A DNA stretch of 7,798 nt from Euryarchaeota archaeon UBA549 (lineage in GTDB: Archaea; Thermoplasmatota; Poseidoniia; Poseidoniales; Poseidoniaceae), in the NCBI GenBank assembly GCA_002495645.1, contig DAGF01000068.1, positions 795 through 8,592 on the forward strand, written 5' to 3'. The notes under the pieces were generated by a model that was given only the letters and a program-made list of their open reading frames with translations, ran no database searches and was not told the origin of the DNA. The position numbers and the translations under genes are program-made. How positions within the stretch are numbered: the stretch's first letter is position 1; each line of letters starts with the position of its first letter. Shown piece by piece: positions 1 through 6,400 of the stretch.

Positions 1-33
1 ACCGTTTACGAGGAACGCAACACGTCCTCAAAC

Positions 34-1557
34 ATGACCATGGAGACAAAATCCAAGAGCATCAAATTCGAGCACACGCTTTCCAAAGAGACCCTGGCCT
101 TCCTACCCTTCGTTGACGACGACGAACACTCCGAGGTCAGAATCGAAGACGCTGGACCTCGTTCGTGTTGGACGGTTCAAGATTTGGGCGATTGGGGCTA
201 CATTTTGATGGGGGCAGAACTGGGCGGCGGTCGCGAAACCGCCATGCTCACCGGCGGTGCAGCTGGCATTCCTGCATGGTGGATGGCCTTCATTTCACTC
301 TCCTTGTCCATCATCTCCTTGCTCATCATCTACCCCGTTATGTACAAAGTCTACCATCAGGATGCTGACGACATTCTTTCTCGCAACCACATCGTTCGGT
401 TGGTTCAAGATACCGTCGAGTCGGTTGGTGAGCAACTTGGCATTGAAATCGACGATGACCTGTTCAAAACTGAGGTGAGGGAACTCTCCATTGATATCAT
501 GGTGCCCTACCAGAACACGGAGAACACCCTCTCTGATTCGAGCGAAGTACGTGCTGAACTGCTCCGTTCGCTCTTAGAAGAGTTCGCCATCTTCCGTGTG
601 TTCAAGCCGGTCCAACTGAATGTTCGTGTGATTGGCGACGGCCAGATGGTTGATTTCGACTCTGGCGTTGGTGTTGGTTCCCGTGGGGAAGAGAAAGACC
701 TCAGTGTTGAGCAGCAGGACTACTCGAGTTTCTTTTCCGAACTTCACTCGCTGTCCCGTATTGAAGACGATGTGCGAGACAGTTTGGACCTCTTCTTCAC
801 CCGACGCTCGGATGTTGAAATGACCGGTGCGGTGGTGACCAGCGACGACCGAGTTGTGTTCGTCTCGGTCATCTTCCGCCCAACGCAGCGCTTTGCTTGG
901 CTGCGATTCAACAAAACATCGACCCAAATCAAGGACGAGTTGTACCGATTCATTCACGAACGAAACGAGGACCTTCTGGGCTCACAAGAACTGGTGGTCA
1001 AGACCCGAAACGAAGTCTCAACGTTGGCCGACCGGTCCGGTGCCGGTCGAGTCGAGCGACGCTCGCAACAGGATGACGACCGCATTGTGGCCGTGGCCAA
1101 ACAAGACGGGCTCGGCGGCCGTGTGCTGCAAACCAAGTTCCTAGGCGATACGCTCTCGACGGTGGAGTACATGGCCAACGAAAAGCGGGAAATGATCAAC
1201 AAATGGGGCTTCTGGGGCCTCATCTTCTTCGTATGGATCCCGTTCATGGCCTCCGGTGTGCTTGTCGGCGCCATGCTCGGTCTTCTCTCGCGTATGCAAT
1301 TCATGCGCGTGCTGCTGGCAACCCTCATCGGCGGATCCATCGCTTCCATCACGTGGGCCTATACGGCCGAGGGCATTGTGAAATTCATGCACCAGTACAA
1401 GCTTGAAGTCTTCATTCCGCTGGTCATCGGCGTGTTCATCCTCATGGCCGTGCTCCACATCCGCTCGACCAAGATGCGCCGCCAGACCGAGCTCTTCGAG
1501 GATACGCTGCTGGACAACTTCCACGCCGACATCGTAGCCAAATACGGCGACCAGTAG
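34..1557 (+). CDS. Four-TM membrane protein with COG2426-like C-terminal membrane domain (hypothetical)
   Basis: No firm function is recognised. Numbered from the ATG at 34 (507 residues), an acidic N-terminus is followed by one hydrophobic helix at about residues 81-103. A long soluble, charged region (about 104-388) of mixed helix and strand character comes next, then three hydrophobic helices at about 392-419, 426-447 and 459-476, and a charged tail. The last three helices, with a Pro-containing IPFMASG stretch and Gly-rich GAMLGLL, resemble the COG2426/PF06695 'small multidrug export' membrane family. That match is from memory and is moderate at best. The frame is open upstream to base 1 and neither ATG 34 nor ATG 40 has a well-spaced SD, so translation may begin outside the window or be leaderless. 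It ends 8 nt before mog, whose SD overlaps this stop codon, which suggests coupled translation. Transport is only one possibility; a membrane sensor or scaffold is also open. Confidence 0.85.
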   Translation: MTMETKSKSIKFEHTLSKETLAFLPFVDDDEHSEVRIEDAGPRSCWTVQDLGDWGYILMGAELGGGRETAMLTGGAAGIPAWWMAFISLSLSIISLLIIYPVMYKVYHQDADDILSRNHIVRLVQDTVESVGEQLGIEIDDDLFKTEVRELSIDIMVPYQNTENTLSDSSEVRAELLRSLLEEFAIFRVFKPVQLNVRVIGDGQMVDFDSGVGVGSRGEEKDLSVEQQDYSSFFSELHSLSRIEDDVRDSLDLFFTRRSDVEMTGAVVTSDDRVVFVSVIFRPTQRFAWLRFNKTSTQIKDELYRFIHERNEDLLGSQELVVKTRNEVSTLADRSGAGRVERRSQQDDDRIVAVAKQDGLGGRVLQTKFLGDTLSTVEYMANEKREMINKWGFWGLIFFVWIPFMASGVLVGAMLGLLSRMQFMRVLLATLIGGSIASITWAYTAEGIVKFMHQYKLEVFIPLVIGVFILMAVLHIRSTKMRRQTELFEDTLLDNFHADIVAKYGDQ

Positions 1558-1561
1558 GTGA
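1556..1561 (+). promoter_or_regulatory. Shine-Dalgarno site for mog overlapping upstream stop
   Basis: AGGTGA complements the CACCT core of the archaeal 16S 3' end and lies 4 nt before the ATG at 1566. It overlaps the TAG stop of the preceding gene, which supports both the chosen start and translational coupling of the two genes. Confidence 0.7.
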
Positions 1562-1565
1562 AGGC

Positions 1566-2153
1566 ATGGAGGCCAGCACCACGTTTTCAGGGATAGACGG
1601 CCACGTTGGCGACCCGATACGTTTGGGTATTGTAACGGTCAGTGACCGAGCCAGCCAAGGAGAATATACCGACGAAGGAGGGCCCGCCATCCTCGGGTTT
1701 TTCCAAGAGGCCATCAGGAGCCCGTGGACGACCCTCTATCGGTGTGTACCGGATGAACGCCTTGCCGTTGAAGCCGCTCTCATCGAACTCGTTGACGAGG
1801 AAGGCTGCCATGTTGTCGTCACCACCGGCGGCACTGGCCCTGCACCACGAGACATTACGCCGGAAGCCACCGAAGCGATTTGCGACCGGATCATGCCTGG
1901 GTTCGGCGAACAAATGCGAAGCATTTCCCTCGCCTTTGTACCGACGGCCATTCTCTCCCGACAGGTGGGTGGACTGCGCGGGGAATCTCTGCTCTTCAAC
2001 CTCCCAGGCCGACCAAAAGCCATCAGGGAAACCATCGATGAAATATGGAGAGCTGTTCCCTATTGTGTTGATTTGATGAACGGACCTTACATGGACATGA
2101 ATCCTGACATCTGCGACGCTTTTCGCCCGAAAACGGCTCGCCGGTCTGCTTGA
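1566..2153 (+). CDS. mog: Molybdopterin adenylyltransferase (Mog/MogA type)
   Basis: It adenylylates molybdopterin with ATP, giving the activated intermediate into which MoeA inserts molybdate, in the cytoplasmic late steps of Moco synthesis. The 195-residue protein aligns almost end to end with E. coli Mog as I recall it. Landmarks are LGIVTVSDRAS (20-30), VPDE (61-64), the signature TTGGTGPAPRD (86-96), MPGFGEQMR, FVPTAILSRQVGG, LFNLPGRPK, VPYC and FRPKTARR at the C-terminus. D63 and D96 sit where E. coli has the essential D49 and D82. It carries about 14 extra N-terminal residues and lacks roughly 12 residues of the E. coli insert before VPYC. The start at 1566 is fixed by a good SD. No other Moco gene is in the window, so its partner MoeA must lie elsewhere. 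The strong similarity to the bacterial Mog form, rather than short MoaB, suggests lateral transfer. Confidence 0.93.
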   Translation: MEASTTFSGIDGHVGDPIRLGIVTVSDRASQGEYTDEGGPAILGFFQEAIRSPWTTLYRCVPDERLAVEAALIELVDEEGCHVVVTTGGTGPAPRDITPEATEAICDRIMPGFGEQMRSISLAFVPTAILSRQVGGLRGESLLFNLPGRPKAIRETIDEIWRAVPYCVDLMNGPYMDMNPDICDAFRPKTARRSA

Positions 2154-2198
2154 ATAGTGACACAGCACATTCATGAGCCTCACACCGCTGGAAAGTAC

Positions 2199-2203
2199 AG
2201 AGG
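2199..2203 (+). promoter_or_regulatory. SD-like AGAGG deciding the dihydroorotase start
   Basis: AGAGG directly abuts the ATG at 2204 but lies 6 nt before the second in-frame ATG at 2210. Normal spacing therefore favours 2210 as the translation start. Confidence 0.45.
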
Positions 2204-2209
2204 ATGAGC

Positions 2210-3619
2210 ATGACGGGAAATGTATTGATTCACGGCGCAACGATGGTCTTGCCCAACGAAACGGGTGTTGGGGATTTGAGGATTCGCAACGGTGTCATTG
2301 AGACTGTGGCTTTGGGCTCCACCCTTGAACAAATGGATGACGAACTCTTCGTCGACGGGCGCGGCTTGCATCTGCTCCCCGGCATCATCGACCCGCAAGT
2401 CCATTTCAGGGACCCAGGACAGCCTGAGAAGGAAGACTTGGGATCCGGCTCCGCTGCTGCTGTAAGCGGTGGCGTAACTTCGTTTCTTGACATGCCCAAC
2501 AACAAACCCTCCATCACGACCTTGGAAGGCATGCGAGGAAAACTCAAGACAGCCTCTGAAAAGTGCGTGAACAACTACGGTTTCTTCATCGGCGCAACCT
2601 CCGACAACGTCGCCGACCTCCAAGAAGCCGTTGGAACACCGGATGCGCCGTTGGGCATCCCGGGAATCTGTGGCATCAAGATCTTCATGGGCTCCTCCAC
2701 AGGTACCTTGCTGGTCAACGACCGAGAACCACTTGAGGCGATTTTCAAGGGAACGGGTGGCCTCATTGCGGTCCACGCCGAAGATGAACAGCGAATGATT
2801 GAACGCCTTGAAGGCATCAAAGGCCGCACCGATATTGCCGCCCATGCAGAATGGAGGGACGATGTCACCGCCTTGCTTGCGACGCAGTTGGCCGTTGAGC
2901 TGGCACAAACATACGGACACCGCCTGCATGTTCTTCACCTCACGAGCGGCATTGAAGCCGACTGGTTGGAGGGCATTACCGCTCTCCCATCACGCAGTGG
3001 CAAAACCGGGGCCATCATCACGACCGAGACGCTTCCTCAACACCTCACCTTTGACGAAACGGATGTCGCTCGAGAAGGCACCCGCTTGCAGATGAACCCA
3101 CCTGTTCGCTACGCAAAGGACCGGGAGACGCTCTGGAAGCAACTCAAGCAAGGCACCATTCAGTGCATCGCTACCGACCACGCACCTCACACGCTGGAAG
3201 CCAAAGCCCTCGGGTTCCCAAAGGCCCCAAGTGGCATGCCCGGCGTGGAGACCTCGTTGGCGGTCATGCTCACCCATGCCAAAGACGGTGCTTGCAGCAT
3301 AGAAGATGTCGTGAAATGGATGTCGACCAACGTGGCGGACTGTTTCAACATGGTTGGGAAAGGGGCGTTGGAAGAAGGCATGGACGGCGATGTCGTGCTG
3401 GTTGACATGGAACACGAGCGCGAGGTCAAAGACGAACATTCCTGGACAAGGGTGGGTTGGAACCCCTTCCGAGGGCGCTCCTTGGTGGGTTGGGCTCAAG
3501 TCACGGTCGTTGCTGGTGTACCTGTGTTCGAGCGAACCGAAGCAACAGGGCCCAAAGGCGCTCTCCTCGTTGAGCCGGGTTCGGTTGGCGAACCCATCAT
3601 CATGACGCCGTGGCGTTAA
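2210..3619 (+). CDS. pyrC: Dihydroorotase (amidohydrolase family, QVH variant)
   Basis: It interconverts carbamoyl-aspartate and dihydroorotate, the third step of de novo UMP synthesis. The start at 2210 (469 residues) is preferred over ATG 2204 by SD spacing. Residues here count from 2204: the metal-site entry motif is DPQVHFRDPG (63-72), followed by GGVTSFLDMPNNKP, GIKIFMGSSTG with the probable carboxylated Lys159, AVHAEDE with His191, LHVLHLTSG with His245, and IATDHAPH with catalytic Asp325. The C-terminus has the usual small beta domain (GDVVLVD, GWNPFRG). The first His of the common HxH pair is Gln65. From memory, Bacteroidota dihydroorotases such as the Porphyromonas gingivalis protein share DDQVHFREPG and the NYGFF and KIFMGSSTG segments, so the variant looks like a true subfamily rather than a dead enzyme. 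Allantoinase or hydantoinase is a less likely alternative. It follows mog after about 56 nt, and its TAA overlaps the stop of the convergent carboxypeptidase. Confidence 0.9.
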   Translation: MTGNVLIHGATMVLPNETGVGDLRIRNGVIETVALGSTLEQMDDELFVDGRGLHLLPGIIDPQVHFRDPGQPEKEDLGSGSAAAVSGGVTSFLDMPNNKPSITTLEGMRGKLKTASEKCVNNYGFFIGATSDNVADLQEAVGTPDAPLGIPGICGIKIFMGSSTGTLLVNDREPLEAIFKGTGGLIAVHAEDEQRMIERLEGIKGRTDIAAHAEWRDDVTALLATQLAVELAQTYGHRLHVLHLTSGIEADWLEGITALPSRSGKTGAIITTETLPQHLTFDETDVAREGTRLQMNPPVRYAKDRETLWKQLKQGTIQCIATDHAPHTLEAKALGFPKAPSGMPGVETSLAVMLTHAKDGACSIEDVVKWMSTNVADCFNMVGKGALEEGMDGDVVLVDMEHEREVKDEHSWTRVGWNPFRGRSLVGWAQVTVVAGVPVFERTEATGPKGALLVEPGSVGEPIIMTPWR

Positions 3620-5160
3620 CCCAACTGATAGAGGGCGCTGTATTTTCGCTCAACATATCGAAGGAAGGGTTCAGGACTGGGCGGGGAACCCGTGGCGTCT
3701 TCAATCAACTGAGCCGGAGAAACTTGGCTTCCTCGTTGATGGATACGAGGCCTGAGCCAATCCAACATCGGCTTCCAGTCTCCTGAGGCCACCATCTCGT
3801 CCACATCGCCCAAATCTTCGGCCATGGCTTCCAGCAATTGCGCAGCGTAGAGATTTCCAAGGGTGTAGGTGGGGAAGTAGCCAAAGGCAGCCATGGACCA
3901 GTGAATGTCTTGCAAACATCCCAAACGGTCCTCGGGAACATCAATGCCAAACCATTCTTTGAACATGCTGTTCCATGCTGTGGGAAGGTCGTCCACATCC
4001 AAATCTCCATTGAAGAGTTGCTTCTCAATTTCATAACGAAGCATCACGTGTAAGTTGTAAGTGACCTCGTCCGCCTCCACCCGAATAAAGCCTTTTTCAA
4101 CCTTGTTCGCCAATCGATTGAGGGCGTGCTCATCCCAATCTGGTGCATCGGGGAAATTCGCTCGGAACCACGGCAACACCACCTTCCAAAACGCTGGCGT
4201 CCTTCCGATTTGATTTTCCCAAAAACGGCTCTGAGATTCATGCACACCCAGGGAGACAGCTGCGCCTCTCGGCGTGAATCGGTGTTCGTGGTCAAGGCCC
4301 TGTTCGTAGAGTGCGTGGCCGGTTTCGTGCATAACGGCGTACAAGCAGGAGAACGGGTCAACCTCGTCAAAACGCGTGGTGAATCGGGTGTCGCCTGGCC
4401 ACAAACCTGCGGAGAATGGATGCGTTGATGCGTCCATTCGGCCGGCTTCAAAGTCGAAACCCATGTGCTTGGAGACATCCTCACAGAAGGCTTTCTGAGC
4501 ATCAACCGAAAACACCAGGCCTTCGGGCATGGACGGCTCATCAACCGTATTTTGGGCTTGTGTGATGGCTTCCAGTAACGGCACCAAGCGTTCCCGTAGG
4601 CCAGCAAATAGAGGGTCGTAATCTTCCACCGTCATGCCGACTTCGTATTCATCGAGCAGGACATCGTAGGGTGTGGATTGGATGCCGAGCAAGTCGATCT
4701 TTTCTCGGGTCAGTTCAATCAGGCGACGCAAGGATGGTTTGAAGGCCTCAAAATCAGAGTTTGAGCGGGCAGATTGCCACGCGACGAGGGCTTCGGAACG
4801 GGCTTGTGCAAAGGTCTCAACGAAGGATTTCGGCAAGCGGACGGCTTGGTCATACGTGCGACGCATTTCCCTGACGTTCGCAGCTTGGTCTTCGTCGAGA
4901 TCCTCGCCTTCCAACTGGCTAAGCAATTCACCCATACGTGGGTCCGTCAGCTGTTCGTGTCGCTTCCCTGCCAACCATGCCATCATTTCGCCTCTTGATG
5001 CAGCCCCCTTGGCCGGCATCAGAACTTCCTGGTCCCAACCAAGATGGCCTTGCAAGGCACCAAGGCGGTGAATATCTTGAACGCGCTGAAGGAATTCATC
5101 ATAAGGTTCCATGGCGTGTTCAAGTCGCTGTTCTTCTTCAACACTTTCATTCCAATTCAT
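3616..5160 (-). CDS. Metallocarboxypeptidase, M32 (Taq) family
   Basis: A cytoplasmic zinc-dependent carboxypeptidase that removes C-terminal residues from peptides. The start is the ATG at 5158-5160, giving 514 residues, which is normal for M32 (about 500). A GAGGTG site sits 8 nt upstream. A longer GTG-initiated form from 5196 is possible but would read through that SD. Family landmarks are LGWDQEVLMP near residue 43, GDTRFTTRF, the zinc motif HETGH (278-282, with Glu279 catalytic), and HESQSR (307-312) with Glu308 as the third zinc ligand. EADEVTYNLHVMLRYEIE and TYTLGNLYAAQL follow near the C-terminus. All catalytic residues are present, so it should be active. It is divergent from the M29-like gene and convergent with dihydroorotase, sharing TTAA with that gene's stop. 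Role inferred: peptide catabolism and amino acid recycling. Confidence 0.95.
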   Translation of the reverse strand: MNWNESVEEEQRLEHAMEPYDEFLQRVQDIHRLGALQGHLGWDQEVLMPAKGAASRGEMMAWLAGKRHEQLTDPRMGELLSQLEGEDLDEDQAANVREMRRTYDQAVRLPKSFVETFAQARSEALVAWQSARSNSDFEAFKPSLRRLIELTREKIDLLGIQSTPYDVLLDEYEVGMTVEDYDPLFAGLRERLVPLLEAITQAQNTVDEPSMPEGLVFSVDAQKAFCEDVSKHMGFDFEAGRMDASTHPFSAGLWPGDTRFTTRFDEVDPFSCLYAVMHETGHALYEQGLDHEHRFTPRGAAVSLGVHESQSRFWENQIGRTPAFWKVVLPWFRANFPDAPDWDEHALNRLANKVEKGFIRVEADEVTYNLHVMLRYEIEKQLFNGDLDVDDLPTAWNSMFKEWFGIDVPEDRLGCLQDIHWSMAAFGYFPTYTLGNLYAAQLLEAMAEDLGDVDEMVASGDWKPMLDWLRPRIHQRGSQVSPAQLIEDATGSPPSPEPFLRYVERKYSALYQLG

Positions 5161-5168
5161 GGTGAAAC

Positions 5169-5174
5169 ACCTCA
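5169..5174 (-). promoter_or_regulatory. Shine-Dalgarno site for the M32 carboxypeptidase
   Basis: On the minus strand the sequence reads GAGGTG, with 8 nt to the ATG at 5160. It matches the archaeal anti-SD CACCTC exactly and is the reason for preferring 5160 over the upstream in-frame GTG at 5196. Confidence 0.75.
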
Positions 5175-5210
5175 AGAACATGAAAGAAAAAAGCACACAT
5201 TCAAGAACAT
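5172..5210. repeat. 10-bp direct repeat TCAAGAACAT in divergent promoter
   Basis: Two perfect copies of TCAAGAACAT lie at 5172-5181 and 5201-5210, 29 nt apart start to start. They flank the A-rich run between the divergent genes. Their position suggests a possible regulator-binding site, but chance or a local duplication cannot be excluded. Confidence 0.55.
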
Positions 5211-5228
5211 TTGAGCGGTACCGGTAGC

Positions 5229-6377
5229 ATGGTCCTCCCGTTTCGCCGAAAAGGCTCGGACGGGGATGATGATGATGTCGTCGACCAAGACATCGAGGAC
5301 ATCATGAACGAGGCCGAAGGTCTTGGCGAAGAATCCGGCATGACCATCCCCGAACCAGCCACCGACGAGGATGAAAACGGCGAGGTCGATGTCGCAGAAA
5401 TGATGGCCAAAAGCGCACGTACGGTCATCGACACCTGCATGGATGTGCGGCGAGGTGAAAACATCCTCATCATTTGCGACCCCACCACCACCGAAATCGG
5501 GCAAGCATTGCACGACGCTGCGAGCCTTCGCTCGGACAGGGTGCTCTTGGTGGTCATGCCCAAAGGACGCCACCACGGGGATGAACCGCCCACTCCCGTG
5601 GCGAATCTCATGCGTCAACAGCAAGTGGTCATTGCGCCCACGCGGTACTCACTCACCCACACCAAAGCCGTTCGGCAAGCCATCAAAGACGGTTCTCGAG
5701 TCGCCACCATGCCAGGTATGACCTTGGAGATGTTCACCAAAGGCGGCATGTCAGCAGATTTCAACATCATCAAGAAGAACATTGGAGAGATGAGCAATCT
5801 TCTGCGAAGAAAGCGAATCATCAACGTCAAATCAGAAACCGGTACGAACGTGACCTTTGAGGTGAATTGGCGAGAATGGAAACTTGACGACAACGGAATT
5901 TGCAATCGTCCCCGCATGCTCACCAATCTTCCCGCCGGGAAAATTTTCACCCTTCCTCGGGAAGGGACGATGAACGGCACCATCGTCATCGACGGCTCGT
6001 GGGATTCGGACCTTGTTGACGAACCTGTGTTTCTCCATGTCGAGAACGGACTGGTTGTCGATGTGAAAGGCGGAACGGCTGCCGCCCAAATTCGTCAAAC
6101 CTTTGGCGAAGCCGCTCGACGTCTGAAAAGCAAGGACCAGGAAAACGTGTGGACCATCGCTGAATTCGGGTTCGGCATGAACCCAAACGCACGCGTGGCC
6201 GGCAACGTCCTTGAGGATGAAAAGCGCCTAGGAACGGCGTACTTCTCGATTGGCGATAACACGACCTTGGGTGGTACGGCAGCGGTTGGCATCCAAATTT
6301 CAGGCGTGCTTGAGCGCCCAAGCATTTGGATGGACGAAACGTTGCTCTTTGAGGAAGGGCAATTTGTGGCGCACTGA
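5229..6377 (+). CDS. Aminopeptidase T (M29)/NicX-like protein, metal ligands largely lost
   Basis: It resembles the leucyl aminopeptidase T/M29 and NicX-like fold (COG2309). Counted from ATG 5229 (382 residues), it has an acidic N-terminal stretch to about residue 50 (DDDD, many Glu), then RRGENILIICDP, NLPAGKIFTLP, EGTMNGTIVIDGSW, AEFGFGMNPNAR, GNVLEDEKRLGTAYF, GDNTTLGG and IQISGV. The order and wording follow the family closely. As I recall the family, however, metal-ligand positions carry Glu before (V/I)FT, His in GTxH and HxD in IHxDG. Here these are Lys238, Tyr338, Gln356 and Ser358, and only Glu312 remains. Peptidase activity is therefore doubtful, and a pseudoenzyme or a repurposed protein is likely. 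The start is uncertain: ATG 5229 has no clear SD and an in-frame TTG lies at 5211. It is divergent from the M32 carboxypeptidase gene. Confidence 0.85.
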   Translation: MVLPFRRKGSDGDDDDVVDQDIEDIMNEAEGLGEESGMTIPEPATDEDENGEVDVAEMMAKSARTVIDTCMDVRRGENILIICDPTTTEIGQALHDAASLRSDRVLLVVMPKGRHHGDEPPTPVANLMRQQQVVIAPTRYSLTHTKAVRQAIKDGSRVATMPGMTLEMFTKGGMSADFNIIKKNIGEMSNLLRRKRIINVKSETGTNVTFEVNWREWKLDDNGICNRPRMLTNLPAGKIFTLPREGTMNGTIVIDGSWDSDLVDEPVFLHVENGLVVDVKGGTAAAQIRQTFGEAARRLKSKDQENVWTIAEFGFGMNPNARVAGNVLEDEKRLGTAYFSIGDNTTLGGTAAVGIQISGVLERPSIWMDETLLFEEGQFVAH

Positions 6378-6379
6378 GC

Positions 6380-6400
6380 ATTGAGGTCAGGTCCCTCAAT
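6380..6400. terminator. Hairpin between convergent stop codons, possible bidirectional terminator
   Basis: ATTGAGG (6380-6386) is the exact reverse complement of CCTCAAT (6394-6400), giving a 7-bp stem with a 7-nt loop. It begins 2 nt after the M29-like stop and covers the stop codon of the convergent gene. It is symmetrical, so it could act on both transcripts. There is no adjacent T-tract, which archaeal termination usually relies on, so the terminator role is tentative. Confidence 0.35.

Larger units (their letters stand above)
5161..5228. promoter_or_regulatory. Divergent intergenic promoter region
   Basis: These 68 bases separate the divergent carboxypeptidase and M29-like genes, so both promoters must lie here or run into the genes. 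The region contains an A-rich run at 5182-5192 (GAAAGAAAAAA), about 25 nt before the alternative TTG start at 5211. This is a plausible but non-canonical TATA position for the plus-strand gene. No clean TTTATATA-type box is visible on either strand. Confidence 0.4.

Noticed and set aside
1587..2240. Antisense open frame of 217 codons covering nearly all of mog
   Set aside because: Mog is unmistakable on the plus strand and the antisense product shows no domain or supported start.
2180..2938. Antisense open frame of 252 codons within dihydroorotase
   Set aside because: It is a mirror of a well-conserved gene, with no motif and no SD at its start.
5161..5196. N-terminal extension of the carboxypeptidase to GTG 5196
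   Set aside because: The 12 added residues are hydrophobic but would be translated across a perfect SD with ideal spacing to ATG 5160, and M32 proteins do not need them.
5265..5276. GAT trinucleotide run as a possible microsatellite
   Set aside because: Only four units, encoding Asp within a generally acidic segment; too short to call a repeat element.
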